Shown here: in pieces, positions 25,700 to 35,758 of the stretch
Position numbering within the stretch: position 1 is the first letter of the stretch
Layout: the number at the start of each line of letters is the position of its first letter
NCBI GenBank assembly: GCA_039111635.1
Contig: JBCAQO010000043.1
Coordinates: 1-58,813 of the forward strand
Length of the DNA: 58,813 nt
From: Heterobasidion occidentale
Taxonomy: Eukaryota > Basidiomycota > Agaricomycetes > Russulales > Bondarzewiaceae
Reading direction: 5' to 3'
Translations under genes and position numbers: made by a program
The notes under the pieces: model-generated
Database searches by the model: none
The model's input: only the letters and a program-made list of their open reading frames with translations
What the model was told of the DNA's origin: nothing

Positions 25700-26050
25700 G
25701 TAAGTTGGGAAGTCCCCTGAAACGCCCTGAAACGCCCTGAATAGGGTATTTCAGGGTTTCAGGCGAGTTTCAGACACTCAGTCTACAGGTATCCTAATTT
25801 GGGGTTTGCAGGTCATTCAGGTACTTCAATTTCAGCCGTCTCAGCGCAACCAGTCACTTTCAGCATCACTAGTCTTTTCAGCGCGGCAAGTCACTTCAGA
25901 CTGCCAGTAGCTTAGATGTTCAGCTGTTTCGTCACATTCAGAGGTTGTCAGAATATCAGAGTATCTTTCTGTCAGACTGTTTGATCACATCAGACCATCA
26001 AAGTATCAGACCCTCAGATCACAAGTCATCGGAAAGCACATCAGAGCAGA
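25700..26050. repeat. Left terminal/subterminal repeat region of the Plavaka element
   Basis: Tandem CCTGAAACGC units (about 25698-25740), a palindromic continuation through TATTTCAGGGTTTCAGG, and more than ten TTCAG or TCAGA boxes spaced 10-30 bp over the next 300 bp. Such subterminal arrays typically bind the transposase. The inverted partner boxes lie at 32440-32580. Confidence 0.6.
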
Positions 26051-26300
26051 CAGACCATACAGGGGGCAGAGTTGTCAGGTTAGCTTTCAAACGGATGCGA
26101 AGCGCGAGAAATAAGCGCGAGAAATGCACGTATTATAAGTTGAAGAATTGAGATACAGCAGAGGGAAAACCACCGGCGTCTTGCTGCACCTCCTTTGCTC
26201 CAGCAAACAATCAAGAACCTAGCTATTGAGATATCAATGAATGCAATGACGTATATGCAGGAGAATCACTCACCGAATCTCGAAAGAGGTGGGTAGAACA

Positions 26301-28757
26301 TCAAGCGTCATCGTAATCATCCTCGTCAGTCTCACCACACTGAGTGCGATCGAGACAATCCTCATTGTCCTCATAATCATTATTCATACCATCATCTTCG
26401 GCATACCGATCGTCGTTGTCATTAAGTCTGTCGTCATCCAATAGATCGTGCTCATCGTTACTTGGAGGGGGGCTGCTACGGTCAACGATCGCGTTTTCGT
26501 CGTCGTCAAAGCCCCGATCCTCAATGTCATCGCCGTTTGCCAAATAACGGCTGATTCGTTCAGCCAGCTCGTCCTGTCGGTGTGGTTTCTTGAGGAAGGT
26601 CCGAATCGTGAGTCCCTGCCGCAAGTCCTGTGTCTTTGTTCCACAGTGTTCCTCTGAGAAGCTCGTGTTTAAAGGCTTGAAGGAACCAGTGGAATACGCT
26701 AAAAACGCGCGTTTAACCTGAAAAGCTATGAATATAAACCAATTGACAAGAACAGCACACTCACGGCCAGTACGGCAAGGCAGAGCGACCCGACGGGGTA
26801 ATACTTCTGTGTGAAAATAGACCCCTGCGTCGATTTGACGTGCATTGCTAGAACCTTCACAATATATATTGATTGCATTGCACCCTCGGGGCGCTGTGCA
26901 GAGCATGAGCAGGACTCAAATAGAGAAAAATTACACGCACCTCGGGATCTGGCGTAGCCCAGTACGCAGCCCCGTATTTGGGCTGTAAAGCCTTCTGGAC
27001 AAAAGCCTTCACAGTGTTCTTATTGCCCAAAGAAGCGACAGTAGACTTCACTGCCTGGATGGCCTTCGTTTGAAACCTGCGATGCCAATCATAGACGGCC
27101 TGGCGTGCCTAACGGTAGTTCTGGAGATCATTGTGCATCAAAAGGGAGAGAAAGTGGTGACTTACAATGAGATAAACTTTATCGCGGACCGGCGTCGGTG
27201 TGTACTTGATACCAGGACAAACTAAGTTGATGGTTTGCTGAAGGGCTGTACGGAAAAGCGTCACGCCATCGTCGCCGTCAAGATTCCAGGGGTCGTCTTG
27301 GATGCCGTAGAAGTCAAGAAGAGTCGGAATGATTTTGGAGTCCCAGTGTTTCTTCGCCCACTCAGGAAGCTGTGATTTCGAGAGCGACTTTGCTGGACCG
27401 ACTTGAGATCGTGGCCGACGCAAGGCATTCATGTCTACGGGTGTTTCGTCCTCATTCAGTGCGACAACGACCGTGTTCTATTTCAGAGAAGGTGCAGAAG
27501 AAGGGGGATTACATCATACAATGCGAATCAAAGTGTTGGTGGAACGTACCAGCTTACGAGTAGACGCTTTTGCCTTCACGGCGTCCTCCTTAGGTGTAGC
27601 AACATTGACATCCGTAAATCCCCCTTCTATGTCTGAATCCGGACTCCCCTCCTCAGAGTCGATATTTCTCTCTTCTGAACGAGAGATTCGAGGCTTGATG
27701 CGGCGAATTGTAGCCTGGGGAACGGACGGAGTTCGGCGAGCTTGTTGGATGAGGGTAGAGGGAAGCAGCATGCAGGAGGGTGTCTTCGAATGAAGTGAAG
27801 GGGACGTAGCGGTATGACCCTTCAGCTTAGAAGACACCTTCTCGCGCCAGTCTGCCTCGAGAGCAGAATGTTGTGCTCCCTTACTCTTCTTTCTTGCTGG
27901 TGCGGACAAATTGGACAATTCCGCAGTCCTAGTAGACGATAGATGAGTTGAAACTTGGAGAGATCACAGATAGATACTTACAATAAGGTTCGTTTCGGGG
28001 CTCGCGCTACTTCTCGTGCAGCAGATACTGATAGGCGGACCTCTGCTGCCCTTGCCTTGCGCTTTTCTGCTTGAGTACGGTGCTGATGAGTGGGAAGAAG
28101 ATAAGCTGTGATCGGATAAGATCATCAGGCACTTACCTTTTTTGAACTGGCAGGTGACTTGGTCGAGCCATCCATCACGTCCATATCGTCGCTGACGATG
28201 CCGCCGTCCTCTTCATCTTCGTGAATGTGCCTCTGGTACGAGATCTTCCTGTCATGAATACTATCATCAACATCCATAGCTGTCAAGTTATTAGCTTCAA
28301 CCAATCCATCTGTCGCCGGTATGTCTTCGTTCCTGTCTCTCTCGTCTACTGAAGCATTGAGATAAGCTTCTTCAGCGCGATCCTCTCGACGTCTCTGATC
28401 CTCAAGCTGAGCCAACTTCTTTATCCCTTCGGCCTCAGACTTCTTTGCTGCCTCTGTAGACTGGGACTTAGCTTGTACAACGCTGGCCTTTGCAGAGCGC
28501 TTGGCCTGTGCGCTCTTTGCAACCTCAGCTCGGGTACGTTTGAACAACCCAGCACTATTTGCGGGGTGTGGGTTGATTGACCGTTGACTACGGCGCATTG
28601 GTTTGTCCACATGATGCCCCTCCTTTGCTTGGAAGTCGCCTGATTGCCGATCTGCAGGGACCTGCCATCTGCTCAGTGTCTCCTTGTTCGCTTGGGGGTT
28701 GCCTGATTGCCGATTTTCAGAGACCTGCCGTCTGTTCAGTGCCGGTGAGTACAGCAT
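26301..28757 (-). CDS. Transposon companion protein, DUF6532-like, seven exons, intact
   Basis: Exons in reading order: 28757-28137, 28082-27982, 27928-27550, 27477-27166, 27108-26941, 26824-26765, 26717-26301. All phases agree (2058 nt, 685 residues) and no stop interrupts it. Donors are GTAAGT, GTAAGT, GTACGT, GTAAGT, GTGCGT and GTGAGT. The N-terminal third is charged and low-complexity and holds an imperfect 21-residue tandem repeat (RRQVSENRQSGNPQ / RWQVPADRQSGDFQ). A globular core (about residues 385-590) begins LPEWAKKHWDSKIIPTLLDF and contains a DDPWNLD box, RQAVYDWHRRF, ALQPKYGAAYW and AVLAVKRAFLAY. This pattern is that of DUF6532, common in Agaricomycetes; the assignment is from memory. 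The C-terminus is very acidic (Asp/Glu/Asn rich, ending DEDDYDDA). It may act with the transposase, but no activity can be read from it. Confidence 0.8.
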
Positions 28758-29269
28758 TAGACTCTAGGGCATATGAGTCATAGGCCTCACGTTGACACCG
28801 ACTCCTTTCTGATGACAGGCGAAGCGCTCGGTTCTTTCTTCTTCGATGAGGAAGAACTTGAGTTCGGATGTCAGCCAACAGTATTTGTTCAAGGTGATGT
28901 ATATTCAACGTACTGCGCAGTCAAGCTGATTGCATTATCCTCGTCGATTATGGTATGCGAAGCTCTCTCTTGGGATTGATTAGTCGAAGCTGACGTCCAT
29001 GTTTGTTTTGCTGTAGCCGAAACCATGAGGAAAATCGCAGTGCTGCCTGGAGAAGAGGATGAGATGACTTGGAAGAGGTGAGTTGCTCAGTGCAACGTGG
29101 ACGCGCATATGTGCTAATTGGCGACGGAATTAATGTTTACCTCCACGCTAGCGACTGTTTGCTGAACCCCAACCCTAGTCTATCGTTGCACCTTTCACGG
29201 TCAAATCCGTCATCCCTATCCCCCCCTCCCTCTCCTCTTCAAAGTAAACCTTGTATCATCTTCATCAAT
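28758..29269. promoter_or_regulatory. Bidirectional spacer between companion gene and transposase
   Basis: 512 bp separate the two divergent start codons. A short open stretch on the minus strand (28780-28900) could be an upstream exon of the companion gene, but I could not join it. The right part is CT-rich (CCCCCCTCCCTCTCCTC) before the transposase ATG. Shared regulation is inferred from the arrangement only. Confidence 0.4.
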
Positions 29270-32200
29270 ATGAACTTTTTTTGTGACCCCTGCAACCGTT
29301 CCTTCCGTAAACACGCTGGTCTCAAAAAGCATCTCGTTGCACACCACTGGCATTTCAAGGGCCCGGAAGTCCCTCGCTCGACATTCCGCTATCACAGCAA
29401 GCTTGATGGTACATCTTTTATTAATATATGAAGCTCATTCTGATACCCTTTCTGCCTGTCAGCAAGGCCCTGCAACAGTGGCGGCAATTTTGTGCCACGT
29501 AATGCATCCCCTGAACCGCCGGATCATGAATCTGTTGACTGGACACCCTTCCCTGACCGACCAACGTTTGAATGCGCAAGCCTCCTATTTGAGAAGATGC
29601 ATGCGTCTATCGGCAGCATCAACGAACTCTTCAACATTCTCGCGGCTAAGAATGTGCTGGATAATGCCGGTGAGAATATATTGCGAGTGCACGGGATATG
29701 TATAATACTATCGACAGCATCCCATTTGGCGACTTACCGTGGCACTCGTTCGGAATCAAATATGCAGGCCCAGTCGACGAACACTCTCCTTCATGGAAGA
29801 CGGAAACATATGTAATTCACACTCGAAACGCAAGCGATGTTGTCGCTCGTATTGTGGATAACCCAACATTCGATGGAAAATTCGACTATACCGCATTTGA
29901 GGAGTTTGTTGGTCCTCATGAGCAGAGGTTTTCGAACCTAATGTCCGGTCGATGGGCCTGGAAGAAATCAGTCAGTACATTCCTTTCTCTTGAGTACATT
30001 TCCTGATATTCTTTGCTAGGATGTGATTGCAGAAGATCCGGGAACCCACGGCGCGATGCTGGTGCCCATTGTACTCGGTGCAGACAAAACGACAGTATCC
30101 GTCGGCACGGGCAACACAGAATTTCACCCGCTCTATATCTCAGTTGGGAATCTAGACAACTCTGCGCGGCGTGCTCACGGATGTGGCTTGATTCCTTTAT
30201 CATTTTTGTCAATCCCCAAGAGTATGTATCTCCTTTCGCTATCTCACTTTTGCTGACATACAAAAGCTTGTCGACAATTCACAGAAGATAATGAATACCG
30301 CCTTTTTCGCAAGCAGCTCTACCATGCATCGATTGCACACATACTCAGCCCATTGCGGGATGGAATGACAAGCCCAGTTGTCTTGCGCTGCCCAGATGGG
30401 CACTTTCGGCGCGCAATCTATGAAATCGGGCCGTTCATTGCCGACTATCCCGAGCAAGTCGTGTTGGCTGGAATTGTGCAAGGATGGTGTCCGGGGTGAG
30501 TTTATAATCTCCATGTGCTCTTATCTCGAACTAAGCATTTCACAATCAGATGTCTTGCGCAACCGCATAGGGGCGCTTTTGATGATGCCGGAGACCCGCG
30601 CTTTCACGCACATACCCATCAGCTCCGAGAGACTTTTGATTCTGAAACCCTATGGTACACTTATGGCGTCGTTGAGAATGTCATCGTGAGTATTAAGAAT
30701 CTATTATTTCATTTGTCACTTAACATTCCTGCACTAGCCATTCACAGATTTTTTCCCTCGTGCCGATATCTATGAACTGATCACTCCGGATTTACTTCAT
30801 CAACTCATCAAAGGAACTTTCAAAGATCATCTCGTGACGTGGATCCAGGACTACCTTGAGTTGACACATGGATCGACAGAGGCAAAGAAGATCCTCGACG
30901 ATATTGATCGCAGGTATGTTTCTATATATGGATTCAACACCAGCCCAGACTGATAATTGCTGCGTAGGATTGCCGTAGTCCCTGCCTTCCCTGGCCTTCG
31001 ACGATTCCCTGAAGGACGCAATTTCAAACAATGGACTGGCGACGATTCGAAGGCGCTCATGAAGGTACGCTTTGATAAGATGGCTGACTTAGAAATTTGA
31101 TAACATAAGTTACAGGTCTTTCTTCCTGCAATTGTCGGATATGTGCCTGATGCCATGGTTCAATCAGTCGCGGCATTTCTTGACTTCTGTTACCGTGCAC
31201 GGCATTCCGCGCACACGACAACCACCCTCAATGCTATGGACCATGCGCTTACCCGGTTTCATCACTACCGTGTCATATTTCAGGAGTCTGGCATCCGGCC
31301 GGATGGGGTTTTCCCCCGCGTCAGCATTCACTCGTACATTATGTTACAAGGATCAAACAGTATGGCTCCCCTAATGGACTTTCATCCTCAATCACCGAGT
31401 CAAAACATATTGAAGCCGTCAAGAAACCGTGGCGCCGGACAAATAAGCATATGCCCCTCGGCCAGATCCTCCGTATCAACACCCGAAATAGTCAGCTAGC
31501 AGCGGCACGAACGGAATTCACACGCCATGGGATGCTTGATGGAGATGTACTTTCAGATGCTTATCGAGAAGCTGGTTTGCGCGCCGAAGAAGATATTGAA
31601 GATGCCGAAGATGCAAGATACAGTGATTTACGAGATGCAGAGGATGTCGATGGGCACATACCCAGTCGATGGTAAAACTTGCTTTGAAATCAGGTCAGCT
31701 CTTGCTCCTCATGCCGAAAATCATTTCTAAGTCGAGATCCTCTTGAGCAGCACACACCAAGATGATCTATGACCTCGCGCAGGAACTTGGCCGCACAGGC
31801 CCCGAATTGAAAACATTAATGCAACACTTCTTATTCGAGCAACTCTACGGACATGGCGAGCATGACATCACCGCAGACGATATCTCTGCAGATGACTTGC
31901 CTCGCTTTAAGGGACGATTGTCGATATACCATTCTGCCACCATCACTTTCTATTGCCCCACGGAGCTCGCAGGCATTGGGGGTATGCGCCGCGAGACAGT
32001 TCGGAGCACACCACGATGGTATGGGAAAGACGAGCGCCGCGACACCGTTCTTGTCCAGGTCGGCCCTGAAGATGATCTCATGCGGGGTATGCTTGTTGCG
32101 CGTGTGCTCCGCTTCGTTTCATTCATTCATCAGGGTGTGCGATATCCATGTGCTATAGTGAATTGGTTTGTACCGAAGGACAACGAACCGGATCGACTGA

Positions 32201-32418
32201 CTGGGATGTGGATTGTGAAGCCAGAGAAGTTGAATGGACAAAGAAGTATCGGCATTGTCCATGTTGACACTATCTTCCGTGCTTGCCAGCTGATCGGGGT
32301 GTATGGCACGACACCCATTCCTCTCGACTTTCATTTTTCTTACTCGTTAGACACATTCAAAGAATTCTATGTAAACTCCTATGTAGATTACCATGCACAT
32401 GAGTCTAGTATAATGTAG
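29270..32418 (+). pseudogene. Plavaka-type transposase, frameshifted
   Basis: Exons read as 29270-29408, 29463-29970, 30020-30221, 30267-30495, 30550-30685, 30738-30913, 30968-31064, 31116-31671 and 31732-32418. The N-terminus is a C2H2 zinc finger (CDPCNRSFRKHAGLKKHLVAHH), as in Plavaka proteins. The body shows the family's most conserved boxes: AEDPGTHGAM, ADKTTVSVGTGNTEFHPLY, LITPDLLHQLIKGTFKDHLV, FKQWTGDDSKALMK and SSITESKHIEAVKKPWRRTN, ending in VHVDTIFRACQLIGVYG. Lesions: a one-base shift near 29690 (before DMYNTID), another in the C5 run at about 31313-31318, and a TGA/frame conflict near 31744. Intron positions are otherwise regular. It is probably non-functional if these bases are correct. 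The cut-and-paste role is family knowledge. Confidence 0.85.
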
Positions 32419-32584
32419 GCTCTCATACTTCAGATCTGAACCTCTGCACTGTCGGAAGTCCTGAAGTTCGATCGGTCTGAAACTTTGAGGTGTCGGAACC
32501 TCTGAATGCCGCACTGGCTGGTAGCCCTGGCATATATGAGACCTCTGATGATTCAGAAATCGATCTTCACATTGTCCTGAAGAC

Positions 32585-33417
32585 TGTTAGGACCGCGTCC
32601 TAACACGTGCTTCGCACGTGAATGGATGGGCTGGTCAAGTGCTTCGGACTTGTTGCAGACTCGGACCGCTTTCCATGACTCCTTACCATTTACATGCTGA
32701 TGCATGAACGCTGACTTCTAGTTCCTGATTCTTGATGTGGACAGACAATGGTTCCTGACCCCCGTTCCTGGTTCTTGATCGATCGAAGATGTGGATGGAC
32801 ATTAGTGATCGGATTACTATATTTGGATACATGGCAGGTCAATGAGGCATTCTAGCTTACGGATCTCGATCGTTGACTTCGGTACCTGAGAAGCGCACGG
32901 ACCAGATCTTGATCCTGCCCTAGACACTTCTGTACGTAAATAGCCGAGATGAGCTTCTAAGAAGCTCAGCTCGTTCACCTGTAATACACTCGATCTCTGC
33001 ACTGCACCCGGCGTCTGGCTACCTTCTTAGCCCACGCTTCGTGATCTCTGTCAGATCTGAGAAACTCTTTGCACGGTCTGACGAAGCACTGGACTCGTCT
33101 CCTTCCCTCCCCTCCCTCTACTCATCCGCTTCTATACCGGGCTAGCTGCCTACCGCGTTCTCAGTTGGACACCCCCTCGTGTCATCTGTTGGACAGGAGA
33201 AGATCATCCGGTTCCTCCTCATCATCGAGAAGACCTCGAAGATCACCTTCTCAATCTCTTCGAGAACAAAGCCGACAGCGACCCCGAGTTCCTCGAAAGA
33301 GCCCAAAGACGATCCATCGTCTTCATCCATTGGAGTCTACGACTATACGAACCAGTGGAGGTTTAGCCTAGGGACCCCTTCGTGCATCGGTGCACGTGAT
33401 AGGTCTCCGACCTAACA
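32585..33417 (+). repeat. Ty3 element 5' LTR
   Basis: 833 bp, TG...CA ends with a 7-bp terminal inverted repeat TGTTAGG/CCTAACA. The first 40 bp hold two palindromes: TGTTAGGAC-CGC-GTCCTAACA and CACGTGC-TTC-GCACGTG. A TAAATA box (32937) and a hairpin GAGCTTC-TAA-GAAGCTC (32951-32967) precede the proposed transcript start at about 32968. Compared with the 3' LTR it lacks one C in CTCCTTCC and has one extra C in ACACCCCC. Confidence 0.95.
32937..32942 (+). promoter_or_regulatory. TATA-like box of the Ty3 LTR
   Basis: TAAATA, 26-31 bp upstream of the self-complementary decamer at 32968 that is proposed as the RNA 5' end. The spacing is typical for a TATA-directed start; the start itself is inferred. 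Confidence 0.45.
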
Positions 33418-34738
33418 CTTGAACGAGCTCTTTATCCCTACTCTATTCAAGCTGGATCCCCAGCAGCGACAGCTCTTTCTCTCATCCGTCAACAACATTT
33501 TAGCAATCGCCAACAGGGTAAACCTAACGGCAACCCCAGCAGCGACTCCTCAAGTTAGAATAAACAACCCCGGAGCTATAGAGGTCGCAAGACACCGGAA
33601 CCCAGGAAAGGTTTATTTAGGAATAGCCACACTCAGGCTACAACAAGCACCCGAAATATTTATAGACCTCCTTAAAACTGGATATAGATTTTCCGGGATT
33701 TGCTTCGTCAACGAACCAAAGACACCGTTCACCCTCACGGACAACGGAGAGCCCGACGTCATCAGAGCAAGGAACTGCGTCGAGATACACGACGGAAGAC
33801 CAGACGATTTCCCCATCGCCGTTATCCCCGATCTCAGAAGAACCATCGCAAGGAATATCGACACAGACGGAATCAGAGCGGAACTCGTCAAGACAAAGGA
33901 GAACAGAGACCACGTCTCAATCCTCATCCACTGGACCTTCTCCTCAACCTAGGAAGACACACTGGAAGCTCCTAACTCCCCACCAGTCCGAACAGAAATT
34001 GAAGGGATCGTTTTTGTTGTCAGAAGAGGAGAGTTCGCCCACAAAACTTATCATCTCAGGACCCTCATCTCAGGACACACATTCTCCGAGATCATCCAGC
34101 TCATCGACCAAATTGATATTTCCATCAACGAAATTATCAAAAGGGACCCAGACTTACAGGAAGCACTACAGGCAGGAAGAAGACAGGCAGTACCCTTCTT
34201 CTTCAAAGAATAAGGAACAACGGACGAAGTCGCAGCGGGATATCCTCCCGGCTATAGAACAGACCCAGCAGAAGTCTACGGAGATTTACCCGAAGACGTC
34301 GACAAAGATCAACTTTATTACGACGAAGGGAAAGAACACTTCTACTACGCGGGATTCCTCACCGGATTCTTCAAAGACCAAGGAAAGAGCGAATACGAAT
34401 ACGCAGCTTGGGGAGGAGAGACCGTCCCCGCACGACCCGACCTACACCTTGTTAAGATCGAGGACTACATCGCGAGAAAGACCTTCGACAAGCCTGAATC
34501 ACCGGCAAATAGGCATCGTGACTCGCCAAGACCGCACATACATACTCTACCCAGAGAAACAGCCAGTGGAAATCGAATCTCTAGAAGAAACACGCCCGCT
34601 ACATCCCCCTTACAGGAAACCACTCCCCAAGAAGACTTCAGAGCCCCAACACCGGAGTTTGTCCCCGAACCGGAGTATTTTGAAGCACCAAGTGGAAATC
34701 CGGAACCACCTAACGATCCAGAGCCCCCGCCCGATACA
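32968..34738 (+). other. AUG-free leader of the Ty3 RNA, partly an open frame
   Basis: No ATG occurs in any plus-strand frame from 32952 to 34738, so the Gag ATG at 34739 is the first start codon of the predicted RNA. The frame leading into Gag is open and protein-like for most of the stretch (33419-33949, 33953-34210, 34214 onward) with boxes such as NPGKVYLGIATLRLQQAPEI and EYEYAAWGGETV. It is cut by TAG at 33950 and TAA at 34211 and contains no methionine. In the LTR part another frame encodes CWTGEDHPVPP...FIHW. Either this is an N-terminal Gag extension started at a non-AUG codon, or a leader kept free of AUG so that scanning ribosomes reach Gag. Confidence 0.7.
33420..33429 (+). promoter_or_regulatory. 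Candidate self-primer binding site of the Ty3 element
   Basis: TGAACGAGCT, starting three bases inside the 5' LTR edge, is the exact reverse complement of AGCTCGTTCA at 32968-32977 in the LTR. No TGG-type tRNA primer site is present at the LTR edge. The arrangement matches Tf1-like self-priming, in which the RNA 5' end folds back as primer. Confidence 0.6.
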
Positions 34739-35758
34739 ATGTCGGCAGATACTGGAAGTAATGAGTCCAAGGGACCAGCTATGGCCAAACCCACCACCTT
34801 CAGTGGAAACAGAAAACGAACCGAGCAATTCCTCCACGAAATCGATCTGATGTTCCTGGCTAGGAAGAAGGATTATGCGAACGAATTCGCAAAAATCGCT
34901 TACGCTCTATCGTACATGAAGGAAGGCTCAGCAGGGATATGGGCAAGAAACTTTACTCAGGCCAGGAACACGCTGAAGGATTGGAACAGATACACTTGGG
35001 CAGACACGGTCGGCTTCACATCTGTCCGCAAAAAGATAGCCACCGACTTCGAGGAGTTCAACAAGGAAGCCGATGCTCGCGACAAACTGGCCCGAGTCAA
35101 TCAAGGAAAGGAATCGTTTAACACCTACCTTCAGCTGTTTGAACAGCTCGCGGCACTTGCCGGTGTAGACGGAGAAACCAAGAAAACCCACTTCCTGCGA
35201 GGACTCAAGTGGGAGCTGGCAAAAGGAATTTATGAAGATCCCTCTACAGACGGGACATGGGAAGAACTAGTCGAGAAGGCCAAGAAACACGAAAGGATGC
35301 GCATCGCAAGGGACCGAGCATACGACCTCCGAAAAGGAAAATTCCAAATCTACACTCCGCGTACGTTTTACGACGAAAGGGCACCCCCACGACACGACAG
35401 GGAGCCCCAATACGAACCTATGGACGTAGACGCAGCGGAAATGGAGGCCGATGCTGTCCGAACTCGCTTCAAGAAGCTTACCCCGGCGGAAAGAGATCGA
35501 CTTGCCAAAGAAGGCAAGTGCTTCTTTTGCAAGAAACCCGGGCACATGGCGCGCAACTGTCCTTCTCGACCCAAGAGAAGATTCCAGCCCCCTCGTCGCA
35601 GACCTGTGCGCGAAGCAGAAATGGACGAAGGACAATTCGACGATGAAGACATCGAAGAAGGAAAAAACAGAGTCAACCACATCCGCCAGATGATGATGGG
35701 ACTCAGCATGGAAGAAATCGAGGAAGTTCGAGCCTTCAGCGACTCGAAGAATTTTTAA
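34739..35758 (+). CDS. Ty3 Gag core with CCHC zinc knuckle
   Basis: 339 codons from the first ATG of the predicted transcript. A retrotransposon-gag (capsid-like) domain spans about residues 25-190 (AKPTTFSGNRKRTEQFLHEI, then LQLFEQLAALAG and KTHFLRGLKWELAKGIY). A basic linker and one CCHC knuckle, CFFCKKPGHMARNC, follow at about 260-275, with an acidic tail. Gag forms the virus-like particle in the cytoplasm and the knuckle binds element RNA. The frame is intact here and also open upstream without ATG. It ends AAT TTT TAA; slipping back one base on the T run would continue into the protease frame, a plausible -1 frameshift signal. Confidence 0.9.
   Translation: MSADTGSNESKGPAMAKPTTFSGNRKRTEQFLHEIDLMFLARKKDYANEFAKIAYALSYMKEGSAGIWARNFTQARNTLKDWNRYTWADTVGFTSVRKKIATDFEEFNKEADARDKLARVNQGKESFNTYLQLFEQLAALAGVDGETKKTHFLRGLKWELAKGIYEDPSTDGTWEELVEKAKKHERMRIARDRAYDLRKGKFQIYTPRTFYDERAPPRHDREPQYEPMDVDAAEMEADAVRTRFKKLTPAERDRLAKEGKCFFCKKPGHMARNCPSRPKRRFQPPRRRPVREAEMDEGQFDDEDIEEGKNRVNHIRQMMMGLSMEEIEEVRAFSDSKNF

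Larger units (their letters stand above)
25700..32584. mobile_element. Plavaka-type DNA transposon, right end missing
   Basis: A two-gene transposon: a damaged Plavaka transposase (plus strand, 29270-32418) and an intact companion gene (minus strand, 26301-28757), transcribed divergently from a central spacer (28758-29269). The left border is proposed near 25700, where CCTGAAACGC is tandemly repeated and then appears inverted as TTTCAGGGTTTCAGG. Subterminal TTCAG/TCAGA boxes are dense on the left (25740-26050), and their reverse complements CTGAA recur on the right (32440-32580). A 12-bp subterminal box, CATTCAGAGGTT, is present at 25935-25946 and inverted at 32497-32508. The right TIR is absent: the Ty3 LTR starts about 80 bp after the right box and the missing end is not found beyond 42949. 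Exact left border and target duplication could not be determined. Confidence 0.75.

Noticed and set aside
32817..33002. 61-codon minus-strand frame present in both LTRs (also 42349-42534)
   Set aside because: Chance frame inside the LTR; duplicated only because the LTR is.
33999..34850. 283-codon Ser/Thr-rich frame in the Ty3 leader
   Set aside because: It starts at a TTG and is a shifted reading of the frame that leads into Gag; the Gag frame carries the protein-like sequence.
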